From an uncultured Clostridia bacterium (GTDB taxonomy: Bacteria; Bacillota; Clostridia; Christensenellales; Borkfalkiaceae): a stretch of 64,000 nucleotides of DNA. The notes beneath the pieces are model-generated. The model did no database searches and had not been told where the DNA came from. It saw nothing but the letters and a program-made list of their open reading frames with translations. This document shows positions 17,262 to 26,531 of the stretch, piece by piece (positions within the stretch are counted from its first letter, which is position 1; each line of letters opens with the position of its first letter). The DNA lies in contig CALVLT010000003.1 in assembly GCA_944340905.1 (NCBI GenBank), forward strand, positions 1 through 64,000. The letters are read 5' to 3'. The translations under genes and the position numbers were made by a program.

Positions 17262-18266
17262 ATGAAAGAACCTACGTTGAAGGAAAAGACCTACGAGAAG
17301 GAGCGCGCGTTTCTCTCGCCCTATGCCACAAGGTCGTATGAGAGCCGCGGGAGAGCGCGCGAGGAGACGCCCTGTCCCATGCGCACGGACTTCCAGCGCG
17401 ACAGGGACCGCATCATCTATTCCAAGGCGTTCCTGCGTCTGAAAAACAAGACGCAGGTCTTTTTCGCGCCCGACGGCGACCACTATATGTCCCGCCTGAC
17501 GCATACGCTGGACGTCTCGCAGATCGCGCGCTCGGTCGCGCGCTGTCTCTCCCTCAACGAAGACCTGGCGGAGGCGATCGCGCTGGGGCACGACCTCGGG
17601 CACACGCCCTTCGGGCACGTCGGCGAACGCGTGCTCGCCGCACTCAACCCCGCGGGATTCCGCCACAGTGAGCAGTCCCTGCGCGTGGTGGACGTGCTGG
17701 AGAAGGACGGCAAGGGGCTGAATCTCACCTTTGAAGTGCGCGACGGCATCGTCAACCACACCAAGAGCGGGCATCCCGCCACGCTCGAGGGGTGCGCCGT
17801 CTCGCTTGCGGACCGCATCGCCTATATCAATCACGACATCGAGGACGCAATCCGCGCCGGCATCATCACGGAGGACGAGCTGCCCGAGGAGAGCGTGCGC
17901 GTGTTCGGGCGGGACACCTCGGCGCGCATCAACACCTGCGTGATGGATATCTACGAGACGTCGGCGGGCAAGCCCTACGTCAGGATGTCGGAGGAGAAGG
18001 GCAGGGCGCTCGACGAGCTGCGCGCCTTCATGTTCGAGCACGTCTATGAACATGCCAACCGCCTCATTCAGGAGAGTGCGGAGCGGCTGCTGCGCTCGCT
18101 GTACGGCTATTTTCAGCAGCGGCCGGAGGAGCTTCCCCCGCTCTATCGCGAGACGGCGCGCAGCGACGTGCCCCGCGCGATCTGCGACTATCTCTCCTCC
18201 ATGACGGACCGCTATGCGATCGGGCTGTTCAAAAAGCTGTTCGTGCCGCGGGAGGGGAGCGTATGA
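17262..18266 (+). CDS. dgt: Deoxyguanosinetriphosphate triphosphohydrolase-like protein (HD domain)
   Basis: dGTPase family HD phosphohydrolase that removes triphosphate from dNTPs. It has the opening SPYATRSYESRGR, RDRDRIIYSKAFLRLKNKTQVF, then the HD signature RLTHTLDVSQIARSVAR and GHDLGHTPFGHVGE with metal-binding His/Asp residues. About 334 residues fits the short dgt class next to dnaG. The start is uncertain: ATG 17262 has no good ribosome site; an in-frame TTG at 17244 lies 12 bases after AAAGGAG, but that AAAGGAG is also the arm of a hairpin. The stop overlaps dnaG by 4 bases. Confidence 0.88.
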   Translation: MKEPTLKEKTYEKERAFLSPYATRSYESRGRAREETPCPMRTDFQRDRDRIIYSKAFLRLKNKTQVFFAPDGDHYMSRLTHTLDVSQIARSVARCLSLNEDLAEAIALGHDLGHTPFGHVGERVLAALNPAGFRHSEQSLRVVDVLEKDGKGLNLTFEVRDGIVNHTKSGHPATLEGCAVSLADRIAYINHDIEDAIRAGIITEDELPEESVRVFGRDTSARINTCVMDIYETSAGKPYVRMSEEKGRALDELRAFMFEHVYEHANRLIQESAERLLRSLYGYFQQRPEELPPLYRETARSDVPRAICDYLSSMTDRYAIGLFKKLFVPREGSV

Positions 18267-20053
18267 ACAAAGAGAGCTTTACCGACTTCATCCGCGTTCT
18301 CAAAGAAAAGAACGACATCGTGGAAGTCATCGGAAGCTATATAAAATTGGAGCGGCGTGGCTATAACTATTGGGCATGCTGTCCCTTCCACCATGAAAAG
18401 ACGCCCTCCTTCTCCGTCAATGCGGCGGACAGGTACTATCATTGTTTCGGCTGCGGAGCGTCGGGCGACGTCATCGGCTTTGTCAAGAATTACGAGAACG
18501 TGGACTTCATGCAGGCGGTGCAGATTTTGGCTGTCCGCGCCAAGCTGGAGGTGCCCGCCTACGACGACCGCACGGCGGAGGAGGCGGCGGCAAAGAAAAA
18601 AAAGCGGGACAGGCTCGCCGCCATCATGATGGACGCCGCCCGCTTTTACCTGGGCAACCTGTATTCGGGCAGGGCGGACGCGCACCTCGCCTATCTGCAG
18701 GAGCGCGGCGTCTCGCCCTCCACGGCGCGCAAGTTCGGCATCGGGGCGTCGCTCGACTACTCCTCGCTGCCCTCCCATCTGCTCGCGCAGGGGTACACGC
18801 CCGAGGAGTGCGCGGAGAGCGGCGCCTGCACCAGAACGGACGACGGGCGGCTCATCGACGCCGAGGGCGAGCGCCTCATCATTCCCATCATCAACCACAT
18901 GGACGAAGTGGTTGCGTTCGGCGGACGGCTGCTGAAGAAGAGCGACCGCGCCAAGTACAAGAACACGCGCGAGACGCTGCTCTTCAACAAGAGCAGAACG
19001 CTCTACAACATCAATCTCGTCAAAAAGGAAAAGCGGGCGGGCGGGCTGTCCTCCATCATCCTCGTCGAGGGGTACATGGACGCCATCTCCCTGTACGAGG
19101 CGGGCTTTCACGGCGTTGCCGCGAGCATGGGGACATCGCTCACCAAGGAACAGGCGCGCCTTCTTCGGCGCTACACCGAGAATGTGCTCATCAGTTACGA
19201 CGGCGATTTTGCGGGGCAGAAGGCCAACCTCAGGGGGCTGGATATCCTCCGTCAGGAGGGGCTGAAGGTGCGCGTGGTGCCCCTGCCCGAGGGGCTGGAC
19301 CCCGACGACGTTATCCGCCGCCGGGGGGCGCAGGGGTATCAGGCGTGCCTCGATGCGGCGATGCCGCTCATCGACTTCCGCCTGCTCGCCGCGCGGCGCA
19401 AGTACGACCTTGCCAAGACGGACGAAAAGCGGGAATATGTCGCCGAGGCGCTCACAATCGTCAAAGACGCCGAGAGCGCCACCGAGCGCGAGGAGCTGCT
19501 GCGGCGCATCTCCGCCGAGACGGGGGTGAGTACGGCGTCCCTTGCACGCGACCTCGAGAACGTGCCCAAGCTCCCCGCCGCACAGACGCCGCAGCCCCTC
19601 CCCATGCGCGAGGACGACGCGGGACTGGAGAAGAAGGCGGCGCGCTTTGTGCTGGCGGCATGCCTTCTGGACAAGCCCTATGCGCGCGGCTGCGACCTTG
19701 CGGCGCTGCCCTTCGAGGACCCCGCGCACCGCACGGTGGCGGGCTATGTGCTGAAGGCGCGCAAAGAGGGCGCGGTGCGCGCGAGCGGCATCTTCGACCT
19801 GCTGCCTGCGGACGGCGAACTGGCGGAGATCCTCGACCTCGACTACGGCGACAACCTCGATTCGCCCGCGGCGGAAAAATATTTTGCGGACTGCATCGCG
19901 GCACTGCGCCGCCGTCCGCTCACCCAAAAGATCGCCGCCGCGCGCGAGGAGTATGAGCGCGCCGGGACAATGCAGGAAAAACGGGACATTCTCACCCGCA
20001 TCAACGAATATACCAAAGAGCTGAAAAACCTATCGGCAGGAGGAAAGGTATGA
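18263..20053 (+). CDS. dnaG: DNA primase DnaG
   Basis: Makes RNA primers for replication. The 596-residue protein has the N-terminal CHC2 zinc finger ([12 protein letters not shown] and [11 protein letters not shown]), the catalytic core, a TOPRIM domain ([15 protein letters not shown], then [12 protein letters not shown] with the metal-binding D-x-D) and a C-terminal helical region for helicase binding. GTG or other starts were not needed: the ATG overlaps the dgt stop. It overlaps rpoD by 4 bases, forming the macromolecular-synthesis block. Confidence 0.97.
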   Translation: MNKESFTDFIRVLKEKNDIVEVIGSYIKLERRGYNYWACCPFHHEKTPSFSVNAADRYYHCFGCGASGDVIGFVKNYENVDFMQAVQILAVRAKLEVPAYDDRTAEEAAAKKKKRDRLAAIMMDAARFYLGNLYSGRADAHLAYLQERGVSPSTARKFGIGASLDYSSLPSHLLAQGYTPEECAESGACTRTDDGRLIDAEGERLIIPIINHMDEVVAFGGRLLKKSDRAKYKNTRETLLFNKSRTLYNINLVKKEKRAGGLSSIILVEGYMDAISLYEAGFHGVAASMGTSLTKEQARLLRRYTENVLISYDGDFAGQKANLRGLDILRQEGLKVRVVPLPEGLDPDDVIRRRGAQGYQACLDAAMPLIDFRLLAARRKYDLAKTDEKREYVAEALTIVKDAESATEREELLRRISAETGVSTASLARDLENVPKLPAAQTPQPLPMREDDAGLEKKAARFVLAACLLDKPYARGCDLAALPFEDPAHRTVAGYVLKARKEGAVRASGIFDLLPADGELAEILDLDYGDNLDSPAAEKYFADCIAALRRRPLTQKIAAAREEYERAGTMQEKRDILTRINEYTKELKNLSAGGKV

Positions 20054-21105
20054 GTATAACCGAAGAAAAGCTGAACGAAATCATTGCCAAGATCGCTTCC
20101 GACTACAAGATGAAGGGGAGCATCTCGACCAACAACCTCTACGACCTTCTGGAGCAGTACGATCTGACGCCGCTGCAGATCGAGCAGGTCTACAAGTCCC
20201 TGCCCGAGATGGGTGTGACCATCTTCGACGAGGAGGAGCGCGAAAAGGAACTGTTCGAGCAGGCACTCTCCGACATCGGGCTGGACGACCCCGTCAAGAT
20301 GTACCTGAAGGACATCGGCAGGGTGCCCCTTCTCTCCAGCGACGACGAGATCGAACTCGCCCGCCGCATGCAGGAGGGGGACGAGGAGGCCAAGCGCCGC
20401 CTCTCGGAGGCAAACCTGCGCCTGGTCGTATCCATCGCCAAGCGCTACGTGGGGCGGGGCATGCTCTTTCTCGACCTCATTCAGGAGGGCAACCTCGGCC
20501 TCATGAAGGCGGTGGAGAAGTTCGACTACCAGAAGGGGTTCAAATTCTCCACCTATGCCACGTGGTGGATCAGGCAGTCCATCACCCGCGCCATCGCGGA
20601 CCAGGCGCGCACCATCCGCATCCCCGTGCACATGGTGGAGACCATCAACAAGCTCACGCGCGTATCGCGCATGCTGCTGCAGGAAAACGGCAGGGAGCCG
20701 ACGCCCGAGGAGATCGCCGAGGCGATGGAAGTGGACGTTGCCAAGGTGCGTGAGATCCAGAAGATCGCGCAGGACCCCGTCTCGCTGGAGACGCCCATCG
20801 GCGAGGAGGAAGATTCCCACCTCGGGGACTTCATCGAGGACGACAAGACGCAGACGCCCGGCGATTCCGTCGCGTTCATCATGCTCAAGGAACAGCTCCT
20901 GGGCGTTCTGGATACGCTCACCCCGCGCGAGGAAAAGGTGCTGCGTTTGAGATACGGAATCGACGACGGCAAGCCCCGCACCCTCGAGGAGGTGGGCAGG
21001 GAGTTCAACGTCACGCGCGAGCGCATCCGCCAGATCGAGGCGAAGGCCTTGAGAAAGCTCCGCCACCCCAGCCGCAGCAAAAAGCTCAAGGACTTTCTCG
21101 ACTGA
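20050..21105 (+). CDS. rpoD: Primary sigma factor RpoD (SigA)
   Basis: Housekeeping sigma subunit of RNA polymerase. The 351-residue protein has a short region 1.1 (about residues 1-75), region 2 with [34 protein letters not shown] and [22 protein letters not shown] for -10 recognition, region 3, and region 4 ending in [30 protein letters not shown] for -35 recognition. The promoters found in this window (TTGACA/TATAAT with 17-18-base spacers) are what this protein should read. The ATG overlaps the dnaG stop. Confidence 0.98.
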   Translation: MSITEEKLNEIIAKIASDYKMKGSISTNNLYDLLEQYDLTPLQIEQVYKSLPEMGVTIFDEEEREKELFEQALSDIGLDDPVKMYLKDIGRVPLLSSDDEIELARRMQEGDEEAKRRLSEANLRLVVSIAKRYVGRGMLFLDLIQEGNLGLMKAVEKFDYQKGFKFSTYATWWIRQSITRAIADQARTIRIPVHMVETINKLTRVSRMLLQENGREPTPEEIAEAMEVDVAKVREIQKIAQDPVSLETPIGEEEDSHLGDFIEDDKTQTPGDSVAFIMLKEQLLGVLDTLTPREEKVLRLRYGIDDGKPRTLEEVGREFNVTRERIRQIEAKALRKLRHPSRSKKLKDFLD

Positions 21106-21764
21106 TGACGGGGCGGCTGCAATTTATCTGTGAGCACATTCCGCGTGCGAAGGTATTTGCGGACATCGGCTGCGACCACGGCTACTGCACCAAGTTCGTG
21201 CTCGACAACGATCTGTGCGAACGGGCGTATGCCTGCGACGTGAGCGAGGCGTGTCTTGAAAAAGCCAGGACGTTGCTGAAAAACGAGATCGCGGCGGGCA
21301 GATGTGTCCCCGTGTGCGCGGACGGGCTGGAGGGTCTGCGCGAAGAGGCGGACTGCGTGCTTGCCGCGGGACTGGGCGGCGAGGAGATCGTGCGCATGTT
21401 TACGCAGCGCGCCCTGCCCGAACAGTTCGTACTGCAGCCCATGAAGAATGCCGAGAAGGTGCGCCGCTTTCTGCTGGCGCGCGGCGCGCACCTGACGTGC
21501 GACGTGACCTTTGCGGACGCGGGCAAGTTTTATGACCTGATCACGGGCACGGCGGCGGGCGGCGACGCCTACTCGGAGTTTGAATACCGCTACGGGCGGG
21601 ACAACCTGAAGTCTCCCTCGCGTGCCTTCTATGAAAAAACCGAACGGGAGATCGAAACCGTGCGCGGCGCACTGCGCCATGCCGCGGGGGAGCAGCGCGA
21701 AGGGCTGCTTGCGCGGCTGCATGAACTGGAGGGAATTTCCGATGCAATTGAAGAACGTCTATGA
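21105..21764 (+). CDS. trmK: tRNA (adenine22-N1)-methyltransferase TrmK
   Basis: SAM-dependent methyltransferase for m1A22 in tRNA, typically found beside rpoD and nif3 in Bacillota. The 219-residue protein has the SAM-binding motif VFADIGCDHGYCTKFVL, a D at the end of the second strand (ACDVSEACLEKA), AAGLGGEEIVRM, LQPMKNAEKVRRFL, and a C-terminal helical coiled-coil-like tail. The ATG shares a base with the rpoD stop (TGATG). Confidence 0.9.
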   Translation: MTGRLQFICEHIPRAKVFADIGCDHGYCTKFVLDNDLCERAYACDVSEACLEKARTLLKNEIAAGRCVPVCADGLEGLREEADCVLAAGLGGEEIVRMFTQRALPEQFVLQPMKNAEKVRRFLLARGAHLTCDVTFADAGKFYDLITGTAAGGDAYSEFEYRYGRDNLKSPSRAFYEKTEREIETVRGALRHAAGEQREGLLARLHELEGISDAIEERL

Positions 21765-22509
21765 TGCGGCGGACGCGCTCGCGCCCTTTGCGCTCAGCTG
21801 CGAATACTGCGATACATACGGGATGCACGACAACAGCGGTATTCTGCTCGACTGCGGGCGGGAGGTGACGGGCGTGCTGTGCGCGCTCGATCTGTCCGAG
21901 CGCGCCGTCGCGGAGGCGAAGCGGGCGGGGGCGAACGTCATCTTCACCCATCACCCCGCCATCTTTTATCCCATCTCGTCGCTCGCCGCCGGCGATCCGC
22001 TCACCGCATGCGCTGTGGCGGGCATCTCCGTCATCTCGGCGCACCTCAACCTCGACTGCGCGCCGGGCGGCATCGACGAGGAGCTGATGCTGGGCCTCGG
22101 CGGCAGCGGCGCAAGGCTCATGCACAGGCTCTCGGACGGCGGCTACGGGCGGGTGTATGCCGTGCAGGAGGAGCCGCTCTCCGCCTTTGCCGAGCGCATC
22201 CGCGCGCGCTTTTGCACGGAACGCATCGTTATGTACGGCGATCGTCCCGTCTCGCGTGTGGCAAGCTTTTGCGGCGCGGGTATGGACGAGCATTCCGTCG
22301 CGTTCGCGCTTGCGGAGGGGGCGGATACCTTCGTCTCGTCGGACGGCAAGCATCATCACATTGCCGCGCTTGCGGCGCGCGGGGTCAACGTCGTGCTCCT
22401 GACGCACTATGCGGCGGAGCAGTACGGCTTTCTCCGCTTTGCGCAAAATCTGAAAAATAAATTAAAGGGGGTGCCCGTCTGCACGTTTACGGACGAGCGC
22501 CTGCTGTAA
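21742..22509 (+). CDS. Nif3-like dinuclear metal-centre protein
   Basis: Member of the Nif3/YqfO family, often annotated GTP cyclohydrolase 1 type 2 homologue; function unsettled. The 255-residue product has the metal-ligand motifs IFTHHPAIFYP, SAHLNLDCAPGGIDE, and near the C-terminus SDGKHHH and LTHYAAEQYG. The ATG at 21742 matches the family start (NVYDAADALAPF) and overlaps trmK by 23 bases; the frame is open farther upstream inside trmK. The large PII-like insertion seen in some homologues is missing, so this is the short form. Confidence 0.88.
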   Translation: MQLKNVYDAADALAPFALSCEYCDTYGMHDNSGILLDCGREVTGVLCALDLSERAVAEAKRAGANVIFTHHPAIFYPISSLAAGDPLTACAVAGISVISAHLNLDCAPGGIDEELMLGLGGSGARLMHRLSDGGYGRVYAVQEEPLSAFAERIRARFCTERIVMYGDRPVSRVASFCGAGMDEHSVAFALAEGADTFVSSDGKHHHIAALAARGVNVVLLTHYAAEQYGFLRFAQNLKNKLKGVPVCTFTDERLL

Positions 22510-22520
22510 GGAGTGGAACT

Positions 22521-23219
22521 ATGTCGGTAATGAGCGAACTTTTGGAGTATCAGAAGGTGGATGCGCAGCTGCGCAAGATCGAACAGGAAGTCGCCGCGAG
22601 CGAGGAGCAGAAGAAGTTCTCGCAGGCGAACAAATTCATGAAGTCCGCGCCCGAGCGTTTCGAGGCGCAGGACAGGCGCGCCGCCGAGCTGACGGCGCTG
22701 CGCGAGGACCTCATCCGCCGCGCGGAGGACATCTCGCGCCAGATCGCCGAGTATTCCGAACTGGACGAGATGGTGGAGGAGGGGGGCGACGTCTCCTTCT
22801 ACAAGAAGAATGCGCAGGCGCTTTTAGACAGGCTGCGCGCCCTCAAGGGGGAGATGCAGAAACTCAATGCGGACATCGCCGCCACCGTCGAGGAGTACGA
22901 GCGTTTCAAAAAGCAGGGCGCGGCGATGCAGAAACAGTACAAGGAGTACAAGGCAAAGCGCGATGAGCTTGTAGGTTCGCGCAAGGAGGAGGTGAACGCC
23001 CTGCGCGCCCGCCTCGCGCAGATCGCCAAGAATATTCCCGCCGACATCCTTGCCAAATATCAGCAGAAGCGCAAGGAAAATATCTTTCCCATCATCGTGC
23101 CGCTGGGCGGCAATGCGTGCGTGTGCGGCATGGATTTTCCCCTCGCCCTGCAGGAGCGCCTTGCGGGCGGGAACGTGGTGGAGTGCGAGCACTGCCGCCG
23201 TTTCGTGTATAAGAAGTGA
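22521..23219 (+). CDS. C4-type zinc ribbon protein with N-terminal coiled coil (DUF164 type)
   Basis: A 232-residue protein with a long charged helical region (about residues 1-180, heptad-like, rich in E, K, Q, A) followed by a zinc ribbon with CVCG and CEHC near the C-terminus. This matches the family that sits next to nif3 in many genomes; its role is unknown, with nucleic-acid or protein scaffolding suggested. AAGGAG precedes the ATG by 8 bases and overlaps the end of nif3. Confidence 0.82.
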   Translation: MSVMSELLEYQKVDAQLRKIEQEVAASEEQKKFSQANKFMKSAPERFEAQDRRAAELTALREDLIRRAEDISRQIAEYSELDEMVEEGGDVSFYKKNAQALLDRLRALKGEMQKLNADIAATVEEYERFKKQGAAMQKQYKEYKAKRDELVGSRKEEVNALRARLAQIAKNIPADILAKYQQKRKENIFPIIVPLGGNACVCGMDFPLALQERLAGGNVVECEHCRRFVYKK

Positions 23220-23252
23220 CGCGGACGGGGCGGCGGCGCATACAATAGGGGT

Positions 23253-24242
23253 ATGCAAAAACCGCTTGCAGTCATCTCGCTGCGCAATATCCGCAGCAAT
23301 GCCTGCGCGCTCGCGCGCGCTGCGCGCCGCCCGCTCATCGCCGTCGTCAAGGACGACGCCTACGGACACGGTGCGGAGCGCGTCGCACTGGAGATCGCGG
23401 ACATGGTATGCATGTTTGCCGTCGCCACGGTGGACGAGGGCGCGCGGCTTAAGAGCGCGGGCGTCGGACGGGACGTGCTCGTTCTCACGCCGCTCACGCG
23501 GGATACGGACGCCCTGCGCGCAGGGCATTACGGTCTGATCGTCACCGCCGCATCCTTTCCCTCCCTCGCGTTCTGCACGGGGCTGCGCACCCACATTGCC
23601 GTCAACACGGGCATGAACCGCTACGGGTTCTCCCCGCGTGAGGTGGGAGAGGCGGTGCGCCTTGCCGGGGAGCGGGGCGTGCGTGTGGAGGGGGTGTTCT
23701 CCCACCTGTACGAGCCGTCCGACAAGGCGGCGCGCAGCGCGCAGGAGCGCGCGTTCGTCAGCTGTGCGCAGGCGGTGCAGGGCGTCTTTCCGGATGCCAT
23801 GCGCCATCTGTGTGCCACGGGCGGCATTCTTGCGGGCGGTGCGCGCTGCGACGCCGTGCGCCCCGGTCTGGGACTGTACGGCTATGCGCCGCCGCCCTTT
23901 GCAAACACGTTCGGCCTGCGCCCCGCCATGCGGGTGTACGCCTTCGTCACGCAGAACACGCAGCCCTTCGGCGCGGGTGCGGGCTACGCTGCCGCCCCCA
24001 AGACGTTCGGGGCGCTGCATACGCTGTGCGCGGGGTACGGCCACGGATTCTTCCGCGCGGGCGGACTGGGCGCGGTTGGAAAGCTGTGCATGGACGCCTG
24101 CGTGCGGGAGGGGAGGCTCCCTTTCGGCACGCGCGTATGTATTTTAGAGGACGCAGCCGCCTATGCGGCGGAGCACGCTGCGACGGCGTATGAAGTGCTC
24201 GTCGCGGCGGGAAGGGGGGCGGAACGGCACTATGACGGATAA
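23253..24242 (+). CDS. alr: Alanine racemase
   Basis: PLP enzyme that makes D-alanine for peptidoglycan. The 329-residue protein is shorter than the usual 360-390. It has the PLP lysine motif AVVKDDAYGHG (the family usually has AVVKANAYGHG), NTGMNRYGF, HLCATGG, RPGLGLYGYAP, a Tyr in the position of the second catalytic base (AGAGYAAAPKT), and LCMDAC. The shortening is mainly in the C-terminal beta domain. A weak RBS (AGGGG) precedes the ATG. It overlaps the next gene by 11 bases. Confidence 0.88.
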   Translation: MQKPLAVISLRNIRSNACALARAARRPLIAVVKDDAYGHGAERVALEIADMVCMFAVATVDEGARLKSAGVGRDVLVLTPLTRDTDALRAGHYGLIVTAASFPSLAFCTGLRTHIAVNTGMNRYGFSPREVGEAVRLAGERGVRVEGVFSHLYEPSDKAARSAQERAFVSCAQAVQGVFPDAMRHLCATGGILAGGARCDAVRPGLGLYGYAPPPFANTFGLRPAMRVYAFVTQNTQPFGAGAGYAAAPKTFGALHTLCAGYGHGFFRAGGLGAVGKLCMDACVREGRLPFGTRVCILEDAAAYAAEHAATAYEVLVAAGRGAERHYDG

Positions 24243-24762
24243 AGGGACACTGCGCGCGCACTACCTGCGTCTGCGCGCCGCGGCAAAGAGCGAACAAAAG
24301 GATGCCGCGATCTTGCAGAATATTCTGCGCTCCCCCTTTGCGGAGGCGGAGAGTTTTTTCATCTACTGCTCGGTGGGCAGCGAGGTTGCGACGGGCGCGC
24401 TCATCTGTGCGCTGCTGGCGGCGGGCAAACGAGTGTGCGTGCCCCGCATCGAAGGGGACATGCTCGCCGTGCCCTACGGCCTCCTCGAAGAGGGGGCGTT
24501 CGGCATTCCCGCGCCGCGCGGGGGAGAGGATACTTTCTGCGATGTCGTGTTTGCACCCCTTCTGGCGGCGGACGGACGCGGCGTGCGGCTGGGGCAGGGC
24601 GGCGGCTATTACGACAGGTACTTTGCGCGACGGCCGCAGGCATTGCGCGTGGGGCTTGCCTACCGCGCCCAGCTTGCTTCGGAGCTGCCGCGCGATACGT
24701 GGGACATGCCCCTGCACGCCGTTGTCACTGAGGAGGGGATCACCCGCTTTCCGAACACTTGA
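24232..24762 (+). CDS. 5-formyltetrahydrofolate cyclo-ligase
   Basis: ATP-dependent conversion of 5-formyl-THF to 5,10-methenyl-THF, salvaging folate. The 176-residue protein has the family features: an N-terminal helix with R-x-x-Y/R-x-x-L-R-x-x-A, a central VPRIEGDMLAVPYGL, and the ATP/folate motif LGQGGGYYDRYFA followed by GLAYRAQLASELP and MPLHAVVTEEGI. I used the ATG at 24232, inside the end of alr; the frame is open further up, but those residues are an alr shadow. Its stop codon lies inside the -35 box of the next gene. Confidence 0.9.
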   Translation: MTDKGTLRAHYLRLRAAAKSEQKDAAILQNILRSPFAEAESFFIYCSVGSEVATGALICALLAAGKRVCVPRIEGDMLAVPYGLLEEGAFGIPAPRGGEDTFCDVVFAPLLAADGRGVRLGQGGGYYDRYFARRPQALRVGLAYRAQLASELPRDTWDMPLHAVVTEEGITRFPNT

Positions 24763-24788
24763 CAGCCGCCCCGTTTACGGGGTATAAT
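24759..24788 (+). promoter_or_regulatory. Sigma-A promoter for the 24821 operon
   Basis: TTGACA (24759-24764), 18-base spacer, TATAAT (24783-24788). A perfect match in both hexamers. It overlaps the stop of the preceding gene. A GGAGG-type ribosome site and ATG follow at 24821. Probably drives the membrane protein, rsmD, coaD, aroF and pheA. Confidence 0.9.
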
Positions 24789-24820
24789 GGAAAAACAGGC
24801 GCTGCCTGCGGAGGAACCCA

Positions 24821-25522
24821 ATGCTGAACGAACTTCCCAAAAAGGAGAAAAAGCAAAAACCCTTGACACCGTGGCGGTATTTCTGGCGCATCCAGAAAGT
24901 GTGTGCGCTGCGCGCCGTCACGCCCTTCATGATGTATCTGTTCATGAGCCTGATCGCATTTGCCTGCCAGGCGATCGCCCCCGACGCCACCGAGTGGTAC
25001 GAAGTGCTGCTGGGCAGCGTGTGCATCCTGGGCGGCGCGGCGTTCAATGCGCATCTGACGTTCACGTACGGAAAGATGCACTATGATTCCTATCTGACGG
25101 GGTGTATCCACCGCAAGAACAAGATGTTCGGCATCGAATCGGGCGGCGACCACTGCCCCGAACAGGAATACCGCTGGTGGAAGGGGCTGCTCATCGGCTT
25201 TTATATCGGCGTACCTGTGCTTGTCATGGGGCTGTTCGCCACCCTTCCCGCCACATGGTCGGGCGGCGAGGTCGCTTTGGTCATGTTTGCGGGCTGGGCG
25301 ATCTTCCCCGTTCAGTGGATCCGCAGCTATCTCTATCCGGGCGGGGAATGGACGTACCCTCCCGTCAGCGGCGGCTACAGCATGCTCATGATCTTTCTGC
25401 CCATTCTCGTATCGGGCGTGTTCTATGTCGTCGGCGCCATGGTGCAGCGGCGCAATAAGGCGCTGGAGGCGGAGCGCAGCGCGCGCGTTGCCGAGGCCGC
25501 GCAGAAGTCCAAACGCAAATGA
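24821..25522 (+). CDS. Hypothetical membrane protein with four to five hydrophobic segments
   Basis: Family not recognised. The 233 residues start with a basic cytoplasmic region (KKEKKQK) and then about four hydrophobic segments (roughly residues 36-56, 62-80, 121-148, 187-210) and a Lys/Arg/Ala-rich C-terminal helix. Between segments lies a Cys/His-bearing loop (TGCIHRKNK ... GGDHCPEQEYRWW) that could bind metal, though this is speculation. It overlaps rsmD by 4 bases and is the promoter-proximal gene of that operon. Confidence 0.75.
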   Translation: MLNELPKKEKKQKPLTPWRYFWRIQKVCALRAVTPFMMYLFMSLIAFACQAIAPDATEWYEVLLGSVCILGGAAFNAHLTFTYGKMHYDSYLTGCIHRKNKMFGIESGGDHCPEQEYRWWKGLLIGFYIGVPVLVMGLFATLPATWSGGEVALVMFAGWAIFPVQWIRSYLYPGGEWTYPPVSGGYSMLMIFLPILVSGVFYVVGAMVQRRNKALEAERSARVAEAAQKSKRK

Positions 25523-26052
25523 GGATCATTGCGGGAAAGCACCGCGGCAGGGCGCTCGCGCAGTTCCGCGGCAATGCGGTGCGCCCCACGCCCGACCGCG
25601 TCAAGGAATCCCTCTTTCAGGTGCTCGGCGCGCGGCTGAGCGGTGCGCGCGTGCTCGATCTGTTCTGCGGCAGCGGCGCGCTGGGGCTGGAGAGCCTGTC
25701 GCGCGGCGCGCGGGAGGCGGTGTTCAACGACGCCTCGAGGGACAGCCTCGCCATCTGTAAAAAGAACATTGCCGCGCTCGGGGAGCACGCTCAGGTGTAC
25801 AACCTCGATTTCCGCGCCTGCCTCATGCGCGTCGGCGGGCGCTTTGACGTCATCTTTGCCGATCCGCCCTACGCCGAGCGCTTCACGCAGGAGGCGCTCA
25901 CGCTCATCGCCCGCGGCGATCTTTTAGAGGAGGGCGGCGTCGTCGTGTGGGAGAGCGAGCGGGAGGAGACCCCGCCCGAGGGCTGGCGGCTCGCCGACAG
26001 GCGCAGCTACGGCAGGACCAAGATGTTCTTGTTTGAAAGGAGCAACGCATGA
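25519..26052 (+). CDS. rsmD: 16S rRNA (guanine966-N2)-methyltransferase RsmD
   Basis: Methylates G966 of 16S rRNA in the assembled small subunit. It has 177 residues with MRIIAGKHRGRAL at the start, RPTPDRVKESLFQVL, the SAM motif VLDLFCGSGALGLESLSRGA and the catalytic NPPY-type motif as FADPPYAERF. The gene overlaps coaD by 4 bases, a very common rsmD-coaD pairing. Confidence 0.94.
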   Translation: MRIIAGKHRGRALAQFRGNAVRPTPDRVKESLFQVLGARLSGARVLDLFCGSGALGLESLSRGAREAVFNDASRDSLAICKKNIAALGEHAQVYNLDFRACLMRVGGRFDVIFADPPYAERFTQEALTLIARGDLLEEGGVVVWESEREETPPEGWRLADRRSYGRTKMFLFERSNA

Positions 26053-26531
26053 AAAAGTGTGTGTTTGCGGGGACGTTCGACCCCTTCACCGTCGGCCATG
26101 AGGACACGGTGAAAAAGTGCCTTGCGCTCTTCGACGAGGTGATCGTCGCCGTCGCCGAGAACAAGCAGAAGCGCAGCCTTTTTTCCGCACGGGCGCGCGA
26201 AGAGATGATCTGCGCCGTCTATGCGCAGGAGCCGCGCGTGCACGTTCTGTGCTGGGCGGGCGTCATTGCCGATCTGCTCGCCGCCGAGGGCACGCCCTTT
26301 TACGTGCGCGGTCTCAGAAATGCGGGGGACTATGAATATGAGACGGCGGACTTTTACGCCAGCCGCGATCTGGACGACAAGCTCATCGTGCTCTATCTCC
26401 CCGCCGAACAGCGGCACACGCACATCAGTTCCACCCTCGTCAAAAACTGCATCGCCTTTGAAAAGCCCTTTGACGGCTACGTTCCGCAGGCGGTGTACGA
26501 CTATATCAGGAAGGAAATCAACCATGTTTGA
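26049..26531 (+). CDS. coaD: Phosphopantetheine adenylyltransferase
   Basis: Penultimate coenzyme A step: it transfers AMP to 4'-phosphopantetheine. It has 160 residues, the usual size. It has the nucleotidyltransferase motif GTFDPFTVGHEDTV (T-x-G-H), YVRGLRNAGDYEYE, and ISSTLVKN at the position of the usual ISSTxxR, with Lys in place of Arg. It overlaps the next gene by 8 bases. Confidence 0.95.
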   Translation: MKKCVFAGTFDPFTVGHEDTVKKCLALFDEVIVAVAENKQKRSLFSARAREEMICAVYAQEPRVHVLCWAGVIADLLAAEGTPFYVRGLRNAGDYEYETADFYASRDLDDKLIVLYLPAEQRHTHISSTLVKNCIAFEKPFDGYVPQAVYDYIRKEINHV

